Shown here: piece by piece, positions 24,857-31,837 of the stretch | How positions within the stretch are numbered: position 1 is the first letter of the stretch | Layout: every line of letters starts with the position of its first letter | Source of the DNA: JBNPEO01 sp050490315 | GTDB lineage: Bacteria; Actinomycetota; Actinomycetes; Actinomycetales; Micrococcaceae | Assembly (NCBI RefSeq): GCF_050490315.1 | Contig: NZ_JBNPEO010000005.1 | Span: forward strand, 1 to 64,000 | DNA: 64,000 nt | Direction: 5' to 3' | Notes under the pieces: model-generated | The model's database searches: none | What the model was told of the DNA's origin: nothing | What the model saw: only the letters and a program-made list of their open reading frames with translations | Position numbers and translations under genes: made by a program

Positions 24857-24964
24857 CAAAAAAACCTCGTAGGTCTCAGGGCTTGAACGAGTGAGGGTTG
24901 GGGTGGTTGGCGCCATTGGCGCGCGGGGAGTGCCCCTCTGCGGATCGTCCAGCTTTACGAGGTT
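24857..24964 (-). promoter_or_regulatory. Structured 5' leader of the NlpC/P60 gene, possible riboregulator
   Basis: In the transcript, AACCTCGTA (encoded at 24956-24964) pairs perfectly with TACGAGGTT (24863-24871), which runs into a seven-T tract that abuts the ATG. Inside are a GCGCC-AAT-GGCGC hairpin and a GGGG-CACT-CCCC hairpin. The GAGG that could serve as the ribosome site is inside the closing stem. The shape fits an on/off switch. Actinobacterial cell-wall hydrolase genes often carry c-di-AMP (ydaO) riboswitches, but I cannot match that consensus confidently. Confidence 0.5.
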
Positions 24965-25122
24965 ATGTGATCAATTGTCACTTTGGCAACATTCGTCTCA
25001 TTATCAACATAAACAACAATGGTGTCATTTAGGGGCATTTGTTGCGGCGTGTCGGGACAGTGTGAAGCCGTAAAGGAGACGCAGTGGAGATGCAAAGGAC
25101 ACGCACGACGACGGCTCTCGCC

Positions 25123-26043
25123 TTATGCGTGCTGGTGATCTTCGTGGGCGGAATGGTCAGCCGGTTCCAGCTGAAAAGTGCAGTGCTCGGTATCAAAATG
25201 TGTGCCTAAACAGCCGCTAAGTTGATCCAGAATTCCGTCGGCGCCACGGGCTGTGAGGAGTTCGTCAGCCACCACAACGTGCGCCGAGAATACCGGCACA
25301 CCTGAGGTGATGGTCCAGATGTGAATGTCGTGAACGTCCACCACACCTTCCACGGCAAGGATGTGTTCGCGGATCATTTGCACGTCCACACCTTTGGGGG
25401 TTGCCTCTAAGAGGACGTCTACTACGTCACGCAGCAGGCTCCAGGCTCGGGGCAGGATCATCAGCGCGATCACCACGGAGGCTATGGTGTCCGCCGCGGC
25501 GAAGCCGGTGGTCATAATGACGATCGCTGCCACAATCACGGCGATGGATCCCAGGAGATCGCCCAGCACTTCAAGGTAGGCGCCGCGAACGTTGAGGCTT
25601 TCCTGTTGCCCGCCACGCAGAATCAGTAGCGACACTAGGTTGGCCACGGCGCCGAGGATGGCCGCGAACAGCATGACGTCGGTATGAACTTCAGGGGTAG
25701 TGCCAAAGCGACGGATCGCTTCGATCAGGATCACCACTGAAATCACCAGCAGGATCAACGCGTTAGCCAGAGCAGCCAAGACTTCGGCCCGCGCGAAGCC
25801 GTACGTGCGCTGGTCGCTAGCCGGACGAGTAGCAATCCATGCCGCGGTGAGTGCAATAAAAACTCCGGCCGCATCCGAAAGCATGTGCCCGGCGTCTGCA
25901 AATAGCGCGAGTGAGCCAGAAATGATGGCGCCCACTACTTGGATCCCCACCACCGCCAGGGTGATGACTAGTACAGCAAGGAGGCGCTTCCGGTGTTTAC
26001 CGGTTGCGGTGAGTGCGTGCGAATGCCCGTGGTCGTGGCCCAT
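25123..26043 (-). CDS. Cation diffusion facilitator, zinc exporter type
   Basis: A 306-residue CDF transporter of the CzcD/ZitB group. It starts with a His-rich tail (GHDHGHSH), has six transmembrane helices and a cytoplasmic C-terminal domain (about 210-290), and ends with another His cluster (HSAHEDHQHA). Helix 2 keeps the metal-site pair in DAGHMLSDAAG. In helix 5 the usual His-x3-Asp appears as Glu-x3-Asp (YLEVLGDLLGS). It exports Zn2+ or a similar divalent metal by proton antiport. The truncated EamA gene precedes it on the same strand, about 10 bp away. Confidence 0.92.
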   Translation of the reverse strand: MGHDHGHSHALTATGKHRKRLLAVLVITLAVVGIQVVGAIISGSLALFADAGHMLSDAAGVFIALTAAWIATRPASDQRTYGFARAEVLAALANALILLVISVVILIEAIRRFGTTPEVHTDVMLFAAILGAVANLVSLLILRGGQQESLNVRGAYLEVLGDLLGSIAVIVAAIVIMTTGFAAADTIASVVIALMILPRAWSLLRDVVDVLLEATPKGVDVQMIREHILAVEGVVDVHDIHIWTITSGVPVFSAHVVVADELLTARGADGILDQLSGCLGTHFDTEHCTFQLEPADHSAHEDHQHA

Positions 26044-26052
26044 ACGTCAAGG

Positions 26053-26604
26053 CTAATGCTGCTTGCGGCTTGTCAGTGCCACGCCAATCAAACAGACCAC
26101 ACCACCAACCCAGCCCCACGGGCCTGGAACCTCACTGAGCAGGAACCAGGAAATCAGAATCGTTGCCCCGGGGACCAGATAAGTGGTTGCGGCGAGGCCG
26201 CCCGCGCTGATCTGCGAGAGTGCGTAGCCCCATGTTGTGAACGCGATGGCGGTGGGGAAAACGCCGAGGTATATCAGCCCGAGTGTTGACGGCAAGGGTG
26301 CAGTGCTCAGCTCGCTGATCAGCTGCCCAGAGAATGGCAAGCAGCAAATGGCGCCCACCATAATCCCGAACCAGGTGGCTTGAGGGGCGGTAAAACTTCG
26401 CAGGACTGGCTTCTGAATGATGACGCTAACTGAGGCGAGTACAGCGGAAAGGAGGCACAACAGGACTCCGGCAACATCCGCCGTCGTCCGTGTTCCCGAA
26501 CCTAGTGCGATCATTGCCACCCCGCCGAACGCAACAATCGAGCCGATGATCAGCCAGCGCGGAAAGCCTTCTGAACCTCGTTTTGGCTTTTCGGCGATCA
26601 GCAC
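26053..26604 (-). pseudogene. 5'-truncated EamA/DMT-family transporter
   Basis: Recognisable DMT sequence begins at the fifth helix of the first EamA repeat (GFPRWLIIGSIVAFGGVAMIALG) and continues through a complete second repeat to the stop at 26053. The first four helices are missing; full members have about 290-300 residues. The open frame continues upstream without stops, but it runs antisense through the tRNA-Glu gene and is not family sequence. A GTG at 26604 could begin a 183-residue remnant, without a clear ribosome site. A deletion that removed the gene start next to the tRNA cluster is the likely origin. Confidence 0.75.
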
Positions 26605-26670
26605 ATATAGTTTTATAGTCCACTTCAGCGGGGATCGGGTATGCCCGAAAATCGCGAAAAGTGCGTTCTG

Positions 26671-26743
26671 GCCCCCATCGTCTAGCGGCCTAGGACACCG
26701 CCCTTTCACGGCGGCGGCACGGGTTCGAATCCCGTTGGGGGTA
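26671..26743 (+). tRNA. tRNA-Glu (TTC)
   Basis: The cloverleaf folds completely: acceptor GCCCCCA with TGGGGGT (G1-U72 wobble), anticodon stem CCGCC/GGCGG around CTTTCAC with anticodon TTC, T-arm ACGGG-TTCGAAT-CCCGT and discriminator A. The 3' CCA is not encoded. Confidence 0.97.
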
Positions 26744-26835
26744 CTCAGGGAATGGTCAGAAACCAGTAGAAATACTGGTAGGATTATTGCTTGTGAAATG
26801 CGGGGAGCCGCAAAAAACACTGTTGTAAAAAGTAT

Positions 26836-26909
26836 GGCCCTGTAGCGCAGTTGGTTAGCGCGCCGCCCTGTCACGGCGGAGGTCGCGGGTTCGAGTCCCG
26901 TCAGGGTCG
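26836..26909 (+). tRNA. tRNA-Asp (GTC)
   Basis: The acceptor stem GGCCCTG pairs with CAGGGTC. The anticodon stem CCGCC/GGCGG encloses CTGTCAC with anticodon GTC, the T-loop is TTCGAGT, and the discriminator is G as required for Asp. CCA is not encoded. It lies 92 bp after tRNA-Glu and is probably part of the same transcript. Confidence 0.97.
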
Positions 26910-26957
26910 CTCTGATTGCTAGGAAGTTTCCCGGCGGTCATGGTGACATGTCACCTA

Positions 26958-27033
26958 GGCTCTGTAGCTCAGTTGGTAGAGCGTTCGACTGAAAATCGAA
27001 AGGTCACCGGATCGACGCCGGTCGGAGCCACCA
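26958..27033 (+). tRNA. tRNA-Phe (GAA)
   Basis: Acceptor GGCTCTG pairs with CGGAGCC. The anticodon loop CTGAAAA carries GAA, and the discriminator A is followed by an encoded CCA (27031-27033), unlike the two tRNAs before it. The T-loop reads ATCGACG, so position 54 is A where T is nearly universal. A terminator follows. Confidence 0.96.
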
Positions 27034-27038
27034 GCTAG

Positions 27039-27088
27039 AACCCCGCAGTTCCCAGTGTTTACACGGGAGCGGCGGGGTTTTTTCTTTT
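27039..27088 (+). terminator. Rho-independent terminator after the tRNA cluster
   Basis: AACCCCGC (27039-27046) pairs with GCGGGGTT (27072-27079), and the stem runs into TTTTTTCTTTT. This is the clearest intrinsic terminator in the window. Confidence 0.9.
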
Positions 27089-27131
27089 CCGCTGTCCTCT
27101 TTGGCCGTGATGCAGTGGCTATAGTCGTGCC

Positions 27132-28115
27132 ATGGAACAACGCGTATTAGGTACAACAGGCCGCTCCGTTTCTGTGGTTGGACTCGGCACATGGCAACTT
27201 GGTGCCGATTGGGGCGAGGTAGATCCCAAGGAAGCAGCGAAGGTGCTGGACGCCGCTGTTGAATCCGGTGTGACGTTTTTTGATACAGCTGATGTCTATG
27301 GGGACGGGCAGAGCGAAAAAACCATTGGCGCGTTCTTGGCTGCCAACCCAGAGCTAGACATCACAGTGGCCACCAAAATGGGCCGCCGCCTAGAACAAAT
27401 TCCTGAGAACTACTCCTTGGAAAACTTCCGGCAATGGGTAGACCGTTCGCGCAAAAACCTCGGGACGGACAGTCTGGACCTAGTCCAGTTGCACTGCCCA
27501 CCAACCGCCGTCTACAGCCGCCCGGAAGTTTACGATGCTCTAGAAACATTGGTTAGCGAAGGTGCAATCAAAAACTATGGCGTCAGTGTTGAGCGGACTG
27601 ATGAAGCGCTAGAAGCCATCAAACACGGTGTAGCCACAGTGCAGATTATTCTTAATGCGTTCCGGCTTAAGCCCTTGGATGAGGTCCTCCCTGCAGCCAA
27701 AAAAGCTGACGTTGGCATCATTGCCCGGGTTCCATTGGCATCCGGTCTGCTGTCAGGCAAGTACACGGCGGAAACTGTCTTCGCGGAGAACGACCACCGG
27801 AACTACAACCGCAATGGTGAAGCTTTTGATGTGGGCGAGACGTTCTCTGGTGTGGACTTTGAACAGGGACTCAAAGCCGTAGAAGCCTTCAAAAACCTTG
27901 TTCCAGCCGGCGCAACAACCGCCCAAGCTGCCATTGCATGGATTACCACCCAAGACGGGGTCAGCTCGGTAATCCCAGGGGCTAGGAACCCGGAACAAGC
28001 CCGCTCCAACGCAGCAGCCCCGGAAGTCTTGGAGCAACTGGGGGCGGACTTCGAGGCCAACGTTAAGAAGATCTACAGCACCTATTTCCGCGAGTCCATC
28101 CATTCACGCTGGTAG
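27132..28115 (+). CDS. Aldo/keto reductase
   Basis: A 327-residue TIM-barrel reductase starting at ATG 27132. The catalytic tetrad is visible: Asp and Tyr in FFDTADVYGDG, Lys in VATKMG and His in VQLHCPP. The C-terminal NADPH-binding region IPGARNPEQARSN is typical. It resembles the general YajO/PdxI-like and sugar-aldehyde-reducing AKRs; the substrate is unknown. It is followed after 18 bases by an epimerase-type SDR, so the two are probably co-transcribed and may act on the same carbonyl or sugar compound. Confidence 0.9.
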   Translation: MEQRVLGTTGRSVSVVGLGTWQLGADWGEVDPKEAAKVLDAAVESGVTFFDTADVYGDGQSEKTIGAFLAANPELDITVATKMGRRLEQIPENYSLENFRQWVDRSRKNLGTDSLDLVQLHCPPTAVYSRPEVYDALETLVSEGAIKNYGVSVERTDEALEAIKHGVATVQIILNAFRLKPLDEVLPAAKKADVGIIARVPLASGLLSGKYTAETVFAENDHRNYNRNGEAFDVGETFSGVDFEQGLKAVEAFKNLVPAGATTAQAAIAWITTQDGVSSVIPGARNPEQARSNAAAPEVLEQLGADFEANVKKIYSTYFRESIHSRW

Positions 28116-28133
28116 AACCACCAAGGAGTTTTG

Positions 28134-28988
28134 ATGAAAGTTGCTGTAACAGGCGGAAGCGGCAAGCTAGGTCGCAGCGTGGTCAAACGCTTGACTGAGG
28201 ACGGCCACAACGTGACCAACCTGGACCGTGCGGGCGAGCGTGCCGCGGGATTCACACAGGTGGATCTACGCAATTACGGGCAAGTAGTTGACGTCATCCT
28301 TGGCTTGGATGACCGGCACCAAGGCTTCGACGCAATCGTGCACCTCGGCGCCATCCCGGCGCCCGGTTTGGCCCCGGACGCTGCCACTTTCGAGAACAAC
28401 ATGCAGTCCACCTATAACGTCTTTCAGGCTGCCCGCAGGGCTGGCATTAAGAAGATTGTTTACGCCTCCAGCGAGACGGTACTGGGGCTGCCGTTCGACG
28501 TCGACCCTCCCTATATTCCGGTAGACGAGGAATACCCTGCCCGCCCGGAAAGCACCTACTCTCTGGTCAAGCACCTCGAAGAGCAGATGGCCATCCAGCT
28601 GACGCGCTGGGATCCGGAACTGAGCATCAGTGCGTTGCGATTCTCCAACGTGATGGACCCGGAGGATTACGCGCACTTCCCGGCCTTCGACCAGGACGCA
28701 ACGCTGCGGAAATGGAACCTCTGGGGCTACATTGACGGACGCGACGGAGCACAGGCTGTGGCGCGGGCGTTGGACTACAAAACGCCCGGCTTTGAAGCTT
28801 TTATCGTCGCCAATGAAGACACCGTGATGAGCCGTTCCAGTGCGAGTCTGGCCGCTGAAGTTTTCCCCAACGTCAAGGTGGTCAAAGAACTCGGCGAGCA
28901 CGAAACCATGCTCTCCATCGACAAAGCCAAGCGGCTCCTGGGGTTCGCGCCTGAGCACTCGTGGCGGTCCCAAAGCTCAAGAGGTTAG
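28134..28988 (+). CDS. NAD-dependent epimerase/dehydratase family protein
   Basis: A 284-residue extended SDR from ATG 28134, five bases behind AAGGAG. It has the N-terminal VTGGSGKLGRSV motif, the catalytic Ser in YASSETVLG and the Tyr/Lys of YSLVKHLEEQ. The length and C-terminal ending (FAPEHSWR) fit the uronate dehydrogenase-like and UDP-sugar epimerase-like group. The partner gene is the aldo/keto reductase. A uronate or deoxy-sugar route is possible but cannot be read directly. The Asp23 operon begins about 75 bp downstream. Confidence 0.85.
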   Translation: MKVAVTGGSGKLGRSVVKRLTEDGHNVTNLDRAGERAAGFTQVDLRNYGQVVDVILGLDDRHQGFDAIVHLGAIPAPGLAPDAATFENNMQSTYNVFQAARRAGIKKIVYASSETVLGLPFDVDPPYIPVDEEYPARPESTYSLVKHLEEQMAIQLTRWDPELSISALRFSNVMDPEDYAHFPAFDQDATLRKWNLWGYIDGRDGAQAVARALDYKTPGFEAFIVANEDTVMSRSSASLAAEVFPNVKVVKELGEHETMLSIDKAKRLLGFAPEHSWRSQSSRG

Positions 28989-29064
28989 TCACATGCCACC
29001 CAACTTTTTAGCTAACCCCGGGCGCACAGGCGTTAGGGTGGAAATAACGGAAGGGGAGCACATC

Positions 29065-29538
29065 ATGGACTATCAGGACCAGACTGCGCTGCACGCTGAG
29101 ACCGGTGCGAACGGACGAACCATCATCTCCGAATCGGCGGTTGCCAAGGTGGCAGGCATTGCTGCACGTGCCGTGCCAGGAGTGCATTCTCTAGGCAGCG
29201 GCTCCTCGCGAGCGCTCGGCGCAATCCGTGACGCCGTGGGCAGCTCCGATCACTCGGCTGGGGTTCGCGCCGAGGTGGGCGAAACCCAGGTGGCCGTGGA
29301 CATTAATCTTGTAGCGATCTACGGCCACCCTCTCCGCCAAGTAGCCAACGAGGTCCGCGCCGCCGTGTACAACGCGGTTGAGCAGCTGGTGGGTTTGCAG
29401 GTTATTGAAGTGAACATCGAAATTAACGACGTTTACCTCGGCCAGCCCGCCAAACCCGCCACTCCTGCTGGAAGCGGTGCGGGAGCCGCGTCAGTCCAAG
29501 CAGCCGGTGAACCAATTGGCCGCGAGGTTCTGCGATGA
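29065..29538 (+). CDS. Asp23/Gls24 family envelope stress protein
   Basis: A 157-residue Asp23 protein starting at ATG 29065 behind GGAAGGGGAG. The Asp23 fold lies at about 15-125: ISESAVAKVAGIAARAVPGVHSLG, then alternating strands ending in VIEVNIEINDVYLGQ. A short Ala/Gly/Pro tail follows. In firmicutes Asp23 is anchored to the membrane by AmaP and affects envelope stress; the actinobacterial role is little known. It overlaps the next gene by four bases (ATGA), as do all five genes of the set. No regulator gene lies within the cluster. Confidence 0.92.
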   Translation: MDYQDQTALHAETGANGRTIISESAVAKVAGIAARAVPGVHSLGSGSSRALGAIRDAVGSSDHSAGVRAEVGETQVAVDINLVAIYGHPLRQVANEVRAAVYNAVEQLVGLQVIEVNIEINDVYLGQPAKPATPAGSGAGAASVQAAGEPIGREVLR

Positions 29539-29726
29539 ATCTGACGGTCGTTGGCATTGGTGTTGGCGCTTTTGTAGCGTTTATGGCGCTCCAATTTGGC
29601 CTCTGGGGTTTCCTGATCGCCATCGTATTTATGGCCGTCGGCGCACTTTTGGGCCGTGCAGCTGAGGGCAAACTGGACCTTCGTAGCGTTTTGGACGCCG
29701 TCACAGGCCGCCGCTCGTCCTCATGA
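29535..29726 (+). CDS. Small integral membrane protein, DUF2273-like
   Basis: A 63-residue protein consisting mainly of two closely packed hydrophobic segments (about 3-18 and 20-38) followed by a cytoplasmic basic tail (GRAAEGKLDLRSVLDAVTGRR). This size, layout and position between two Asp23-type genes match the DUF2273 membrane proteins of Asp23 clusters. It probably recruits Asp23 to the membrane. It is coupled by ATGA overlaps on both sides. Confidence 0.8.
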   Translation: MNLTVVGIGVGAFVAFMALQFGLWGFLIAIVFMAVGALLGRAAEGKLDLRSVLDAVTGRRSSS

Positions 29727-30118
29727 GGGCAGACGCAATAAGCGCCGACGCTAGGACTCAGTCCGCTAGCGCCTTGGCTGGCCACACTCGCATCAGCAGC
29801 CAAGCGCTGAGCAGTTTAGCGCGTGCCGCGGCAGCCTCGGCCTTGGGCGTGCCGGCAACGGAGGTGCGGGTGACATTAAACGACGACGACGGCCTGCTGG
29901 CTTTGGCGATCAGCGCACCCATCAACGTCCCTCCGCTCTCAGCCGTGCTTCGTGATCCGTCCCGAGTGCAGACTGGCGGCGGTTCAGTGCTGGAACGTGC
30001 CAGACGCGCCAAAGAGGACATCATTAAGGACGTGACTCGGATGAGTGGCTCGCACGTGAGCCGGGTTGATATTCGCCTCTCTGGTGCACGAATTAAGGAT
30101 GCAGGGAGGGTTAGATGA
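29723..30118 (+). CDS. Second, divergent Asp23-like protein
   Basis: A 131-residue protein with a reduced Asp23-type fold. A helical region rich in Ala/Ser (ISSQALSSLARAAAASALGVP) is followed by strands VRVTLNDDDGLLALAISAPINV and a C-terminal VSRVDIRLSGARI. It lacks the conserved PGV turn of the first Asp23 protein of the cluster, which suggests a specialised partner rather than a simple duplicate. It overlaps both neighbours by four bases. Confidence 0.7.
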   Translation: MRADAISADARTQSASALAGHTRISSQALSSLARAAAASALGVPATEVRVTLNDDDGLLALAISAPINVPPLSAVLRDPSRVQTGGGSVLERARRAKEDIIKDVTRMSGSHVSRVDIRLSGARIKDAGRVR

Positions 30119-30702
30119 GTACCGAAAATGATTCCTTGATGCGCAACATCGTCACCCGCGAGAGCTTCTCCTCCCGGGCCGGTGCAGCAAGCATTGCGGC
30201 GGTGCTGGTCATTGTGGTCTGCCTCTACGCACTCTTGGAAACAACCCTCAAAGCTATTGGTCAGCCCGCTTGGTTGGCTGATCCCCAAAAGATTCTGACC
30301 CATCTTGCGGCCTTACCTCAAGGCGTTTCCCCGACTTTGCTGGGAGCTGGTGGAGCCGTGATTGCCTTCCTCGGTTTGCTGTTTTTGGGGCAGTCAGTTT
30401 TCCCTGGACGCCGGGCCCGCCACGTGATCGCCAATGACCGCACCGGTGTGGTGATCGACGACGAAGTCATCGCCTCGGCTTTGGCTCGCCGCGCGCGTTT
30501 GGCTGCGGGAGTCTCTCAGGCCCAAGTTCTGGTTACCGTCTCCCGCGCTCAGGTCCTAGTCAATGTTCGGCCCACTTCTGGTGTCCCGGTTCGTGAAGAG
30601 ACCATTGCTGCCGCCGTTCAAGAAGAGCTGAACAACATGGCCCCACAACCAATGCCTACAGTCCGTGTGAACCTCGCTTCGACGGGAGTGATTGGCGCAT
30701 GA
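30115..30702 (+). CDS. Membrane protein with Asp23-like domain, DUF6286/AmaP type
   Basis: A 195-residue protein with two transmembrane helices (about 22-45 and 72-95) and a cytoplasmic C-terminal domain. That domain carries an ALARRARLAAGVSQAQVLVTVSR pattern and a final strand PTVRVNLASTGV, resembling the alpha/beta pattern of Asp23. This matches DUF6286-type proteins in actinobacterial Asp23 clusters. A membrane anchor for the soluble Asp23 proteins is the likely role, by analogy with AmaP. Confidence 0.72.
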   Translation: MSTENDSLMRNIVTRESFSSRAGAASIAAVLVIVVCLYALLETTLKAIGQPAWLADPQKILTHLAALPQGVSPTLLGAGGAVIAFLGLLFLGQSVFPGRRARHVIANDRTGVVIDDEVIASALARRARLAAGVSQAQVLVTVSRAQVLVNVRPTSGVPVREETIAAAVQEELNNMAPQPMPTVRVNLASTGVIGA

Positions 30703-31310
30703 ATGAAACACCCCGCGTGACCAACCGCGTCCTGCTAGCCATCATCGGACTGCTCCTCCTTGCGGTGGGAGCCACTGGTATCGCACTAGCCGTATCCCCA
30801 CAGTTTGTTAATTGGTGGACCGCCACGGCGGGTAGCTGGAAGCAATCGCTGGATGACGGCGTGGAACGTACGCTCATTCCCGGCAGCTCCGGAAGCTGGA
30901 TTTGGGCTGTTGTGGCGGTGATCCTGGTGGTGGTTATTATTCTTGCTGGCAGCTGGCTGGCCCAGCAGGGCAAGGGCCGGGGGGACGAACTGCTCCTAGA
31001 CGAGGATGGCGGAGAAACTCCCGGCGACGTCCGTATTGGAGGCGGTGTGGCCGAGCAGGCCATGCGAGCTGCGCTCGCCGAACGCACCGACTTGGTGGGT
31101 GCGAGTGTCACAACGTACCGGATCAAGGGCACCCCGGCGCTCAAAGTACGGTTGAGTCCGCGCCAAGGCGTTGCGCCCCAGCGTCTGGCGGCAGAAGTGT
31201 CCCAGCTGGCTACGGCCCTAGATGCGGTGGTGGGGCATAAGACCCCGGTTTTGATCCACATTGGTTCGGGCACACGAGCCCGCTTCACCCGGGCTGAACG
31301 TGTTCGCTAG
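30699..31310 (+). CDS. amaP: AmaP-like alkaline shock membrane anchor protein
   Basis: A 203-residue protein with two transmembrane segments (about 10-33 and 67-88) separated by a short outer loop containing NWWTATAGSWKQ. A cytoplasmic domain follows (VAEQAMRAALAERTDLVGASVTTYRI to TPVLIHIGSG). The layout is that of AmaP, which anchors Asp23 in staphylococci. It is the last of five coupled genes. The 190 bases after it contain no gene or clear hairpin before the 79-aa repeat protein. Confidence 0.75.
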   Translation: MNETPRVTNRVLLAIIGLLLLAVGATGIALAVSPQFVNWWTATAGSWKQSLDDGVERTLIPGSSGSWIWAVVAVILVVVIILAGSWLAQQGKGRGDELLLDEDGGETPGDVRIGGGVAEQAMRAALAERTDLVGASVTTYRIKGTPALKVRLSPRQGVAPQRLAAEVSQLATALDAVVGHKTPVLIHIGSGTRARFTRAERVR

Positions 31311-31503
31311 TCCGTAACACCCCGCCAGCTGCCCAGAAATCGTCCACTCTTTGGCGATTCGCGCCCGTGAGTCTTGCATACGGGCTCCCTGTGCACTTAG
31401 CTTGGTGATCAGAGGGGATTTTCCCCTGTACTTCTGCGCGTCCGGGCCGTCGATTGTGGCAAGCGGGACGCCAGTGGAATCACCGGATACAAGGAGATAC
31501 ACC

Positions 31504-31743
31504 ATGAGCGATAACTTGCCTGAAGATGTCAAGGCTGGCGCCGCTGACGCTGCAGAGAACGTCAAGGAGTTTGCAGCAGACGCTGTAGAGAACACCAAAG
31601 AGTTCGCTGCTGACGCTGCAGAGAACGTTAAAGAATTCGCCGAAGACGCTGCTGAAAACGTCAAGGAATTCGCTGCTGACGCTCTCGAGAACGCCAAGGG
31701 CTTGGGCTCCAAGATCGCCGGTATGTTTAAGGGCGACAAGTAG
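31504..31743 (+). CDS. 79-aa protein of five 11-residue repeats (LEA-like)
   Basis: A small acidic protein from ATG 31504, with AAGGAGAT at 31491-31498. Residues 13-67 are five consecutive 11-residue units of the type AADAAENVKEF with few changes (AADAVENTKEF, AEDAAENVKEF, AADALENAKGL). They would form an amphipathic helix with an 11-residue period, as in group 3 LEA proteins and some lipid-binding helices. The end is GSKIAGMFKGDK. There is no signal peptide. Its place directly after the Asp23 operon suggests an envelope- or desiccation-stress role, which is inference. The strong ribosome site implies high expression. Confidence 0.8.
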   Translation: MSDNLPEDVKAGAADAAENVKEFAADAVENTKEFAADAAENVKEFAEDAAENVKEFAADALENAKGLGSKIAGMFKGDK

Positions 31744-31767
31744 AACGTAGTTCTATCTAGGGATTAA

Positions 31768-31818
31768 ACAGCTGAGGGCCGGTCACCAACTTTTGTTGGG
31801 TGACCGGCCCTCAGCTGT
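31768..31818. terminator. Bidirectional terminator hairpin
   Basis: Perfect 20-base arms (31768-31787 and 31799-31818, core AGGGCCGGTCACC) around an 11-base loop lie between the repeat-protein gene and the convergent glucosidase gene. TTGTGTT follows on the plus strand; TTTAATCC follows on the minus strand. Confidence 0.85.
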
Positions 31819-31837
31819 TGTGTTCTAGCATTCTGCC

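Noticed and set aside
24857..24964. Firm assignment of the NlpC/P60 leader as a c-di-AMP (ydaO) riboswitch
   Set aside because: The gene type fits, but I could not align the conserved ydaO core; it is kept only as an unidentified structured leader.
26605..26874. Open frame continuing upstream of the truncated EamA gene to 26874
   Set aside because: It runs antisense through the whole of tRNA-Glu and into the start of tRNA-Asp and shows no transporter sequence; I treat it as a chance extension.
31311..31503. Search for a further gene or regulator between amaP and the repeat protein
   Set aside because: No frame with a start, ribosome site and plausible composition was found; only the ribosome site of the next gene.
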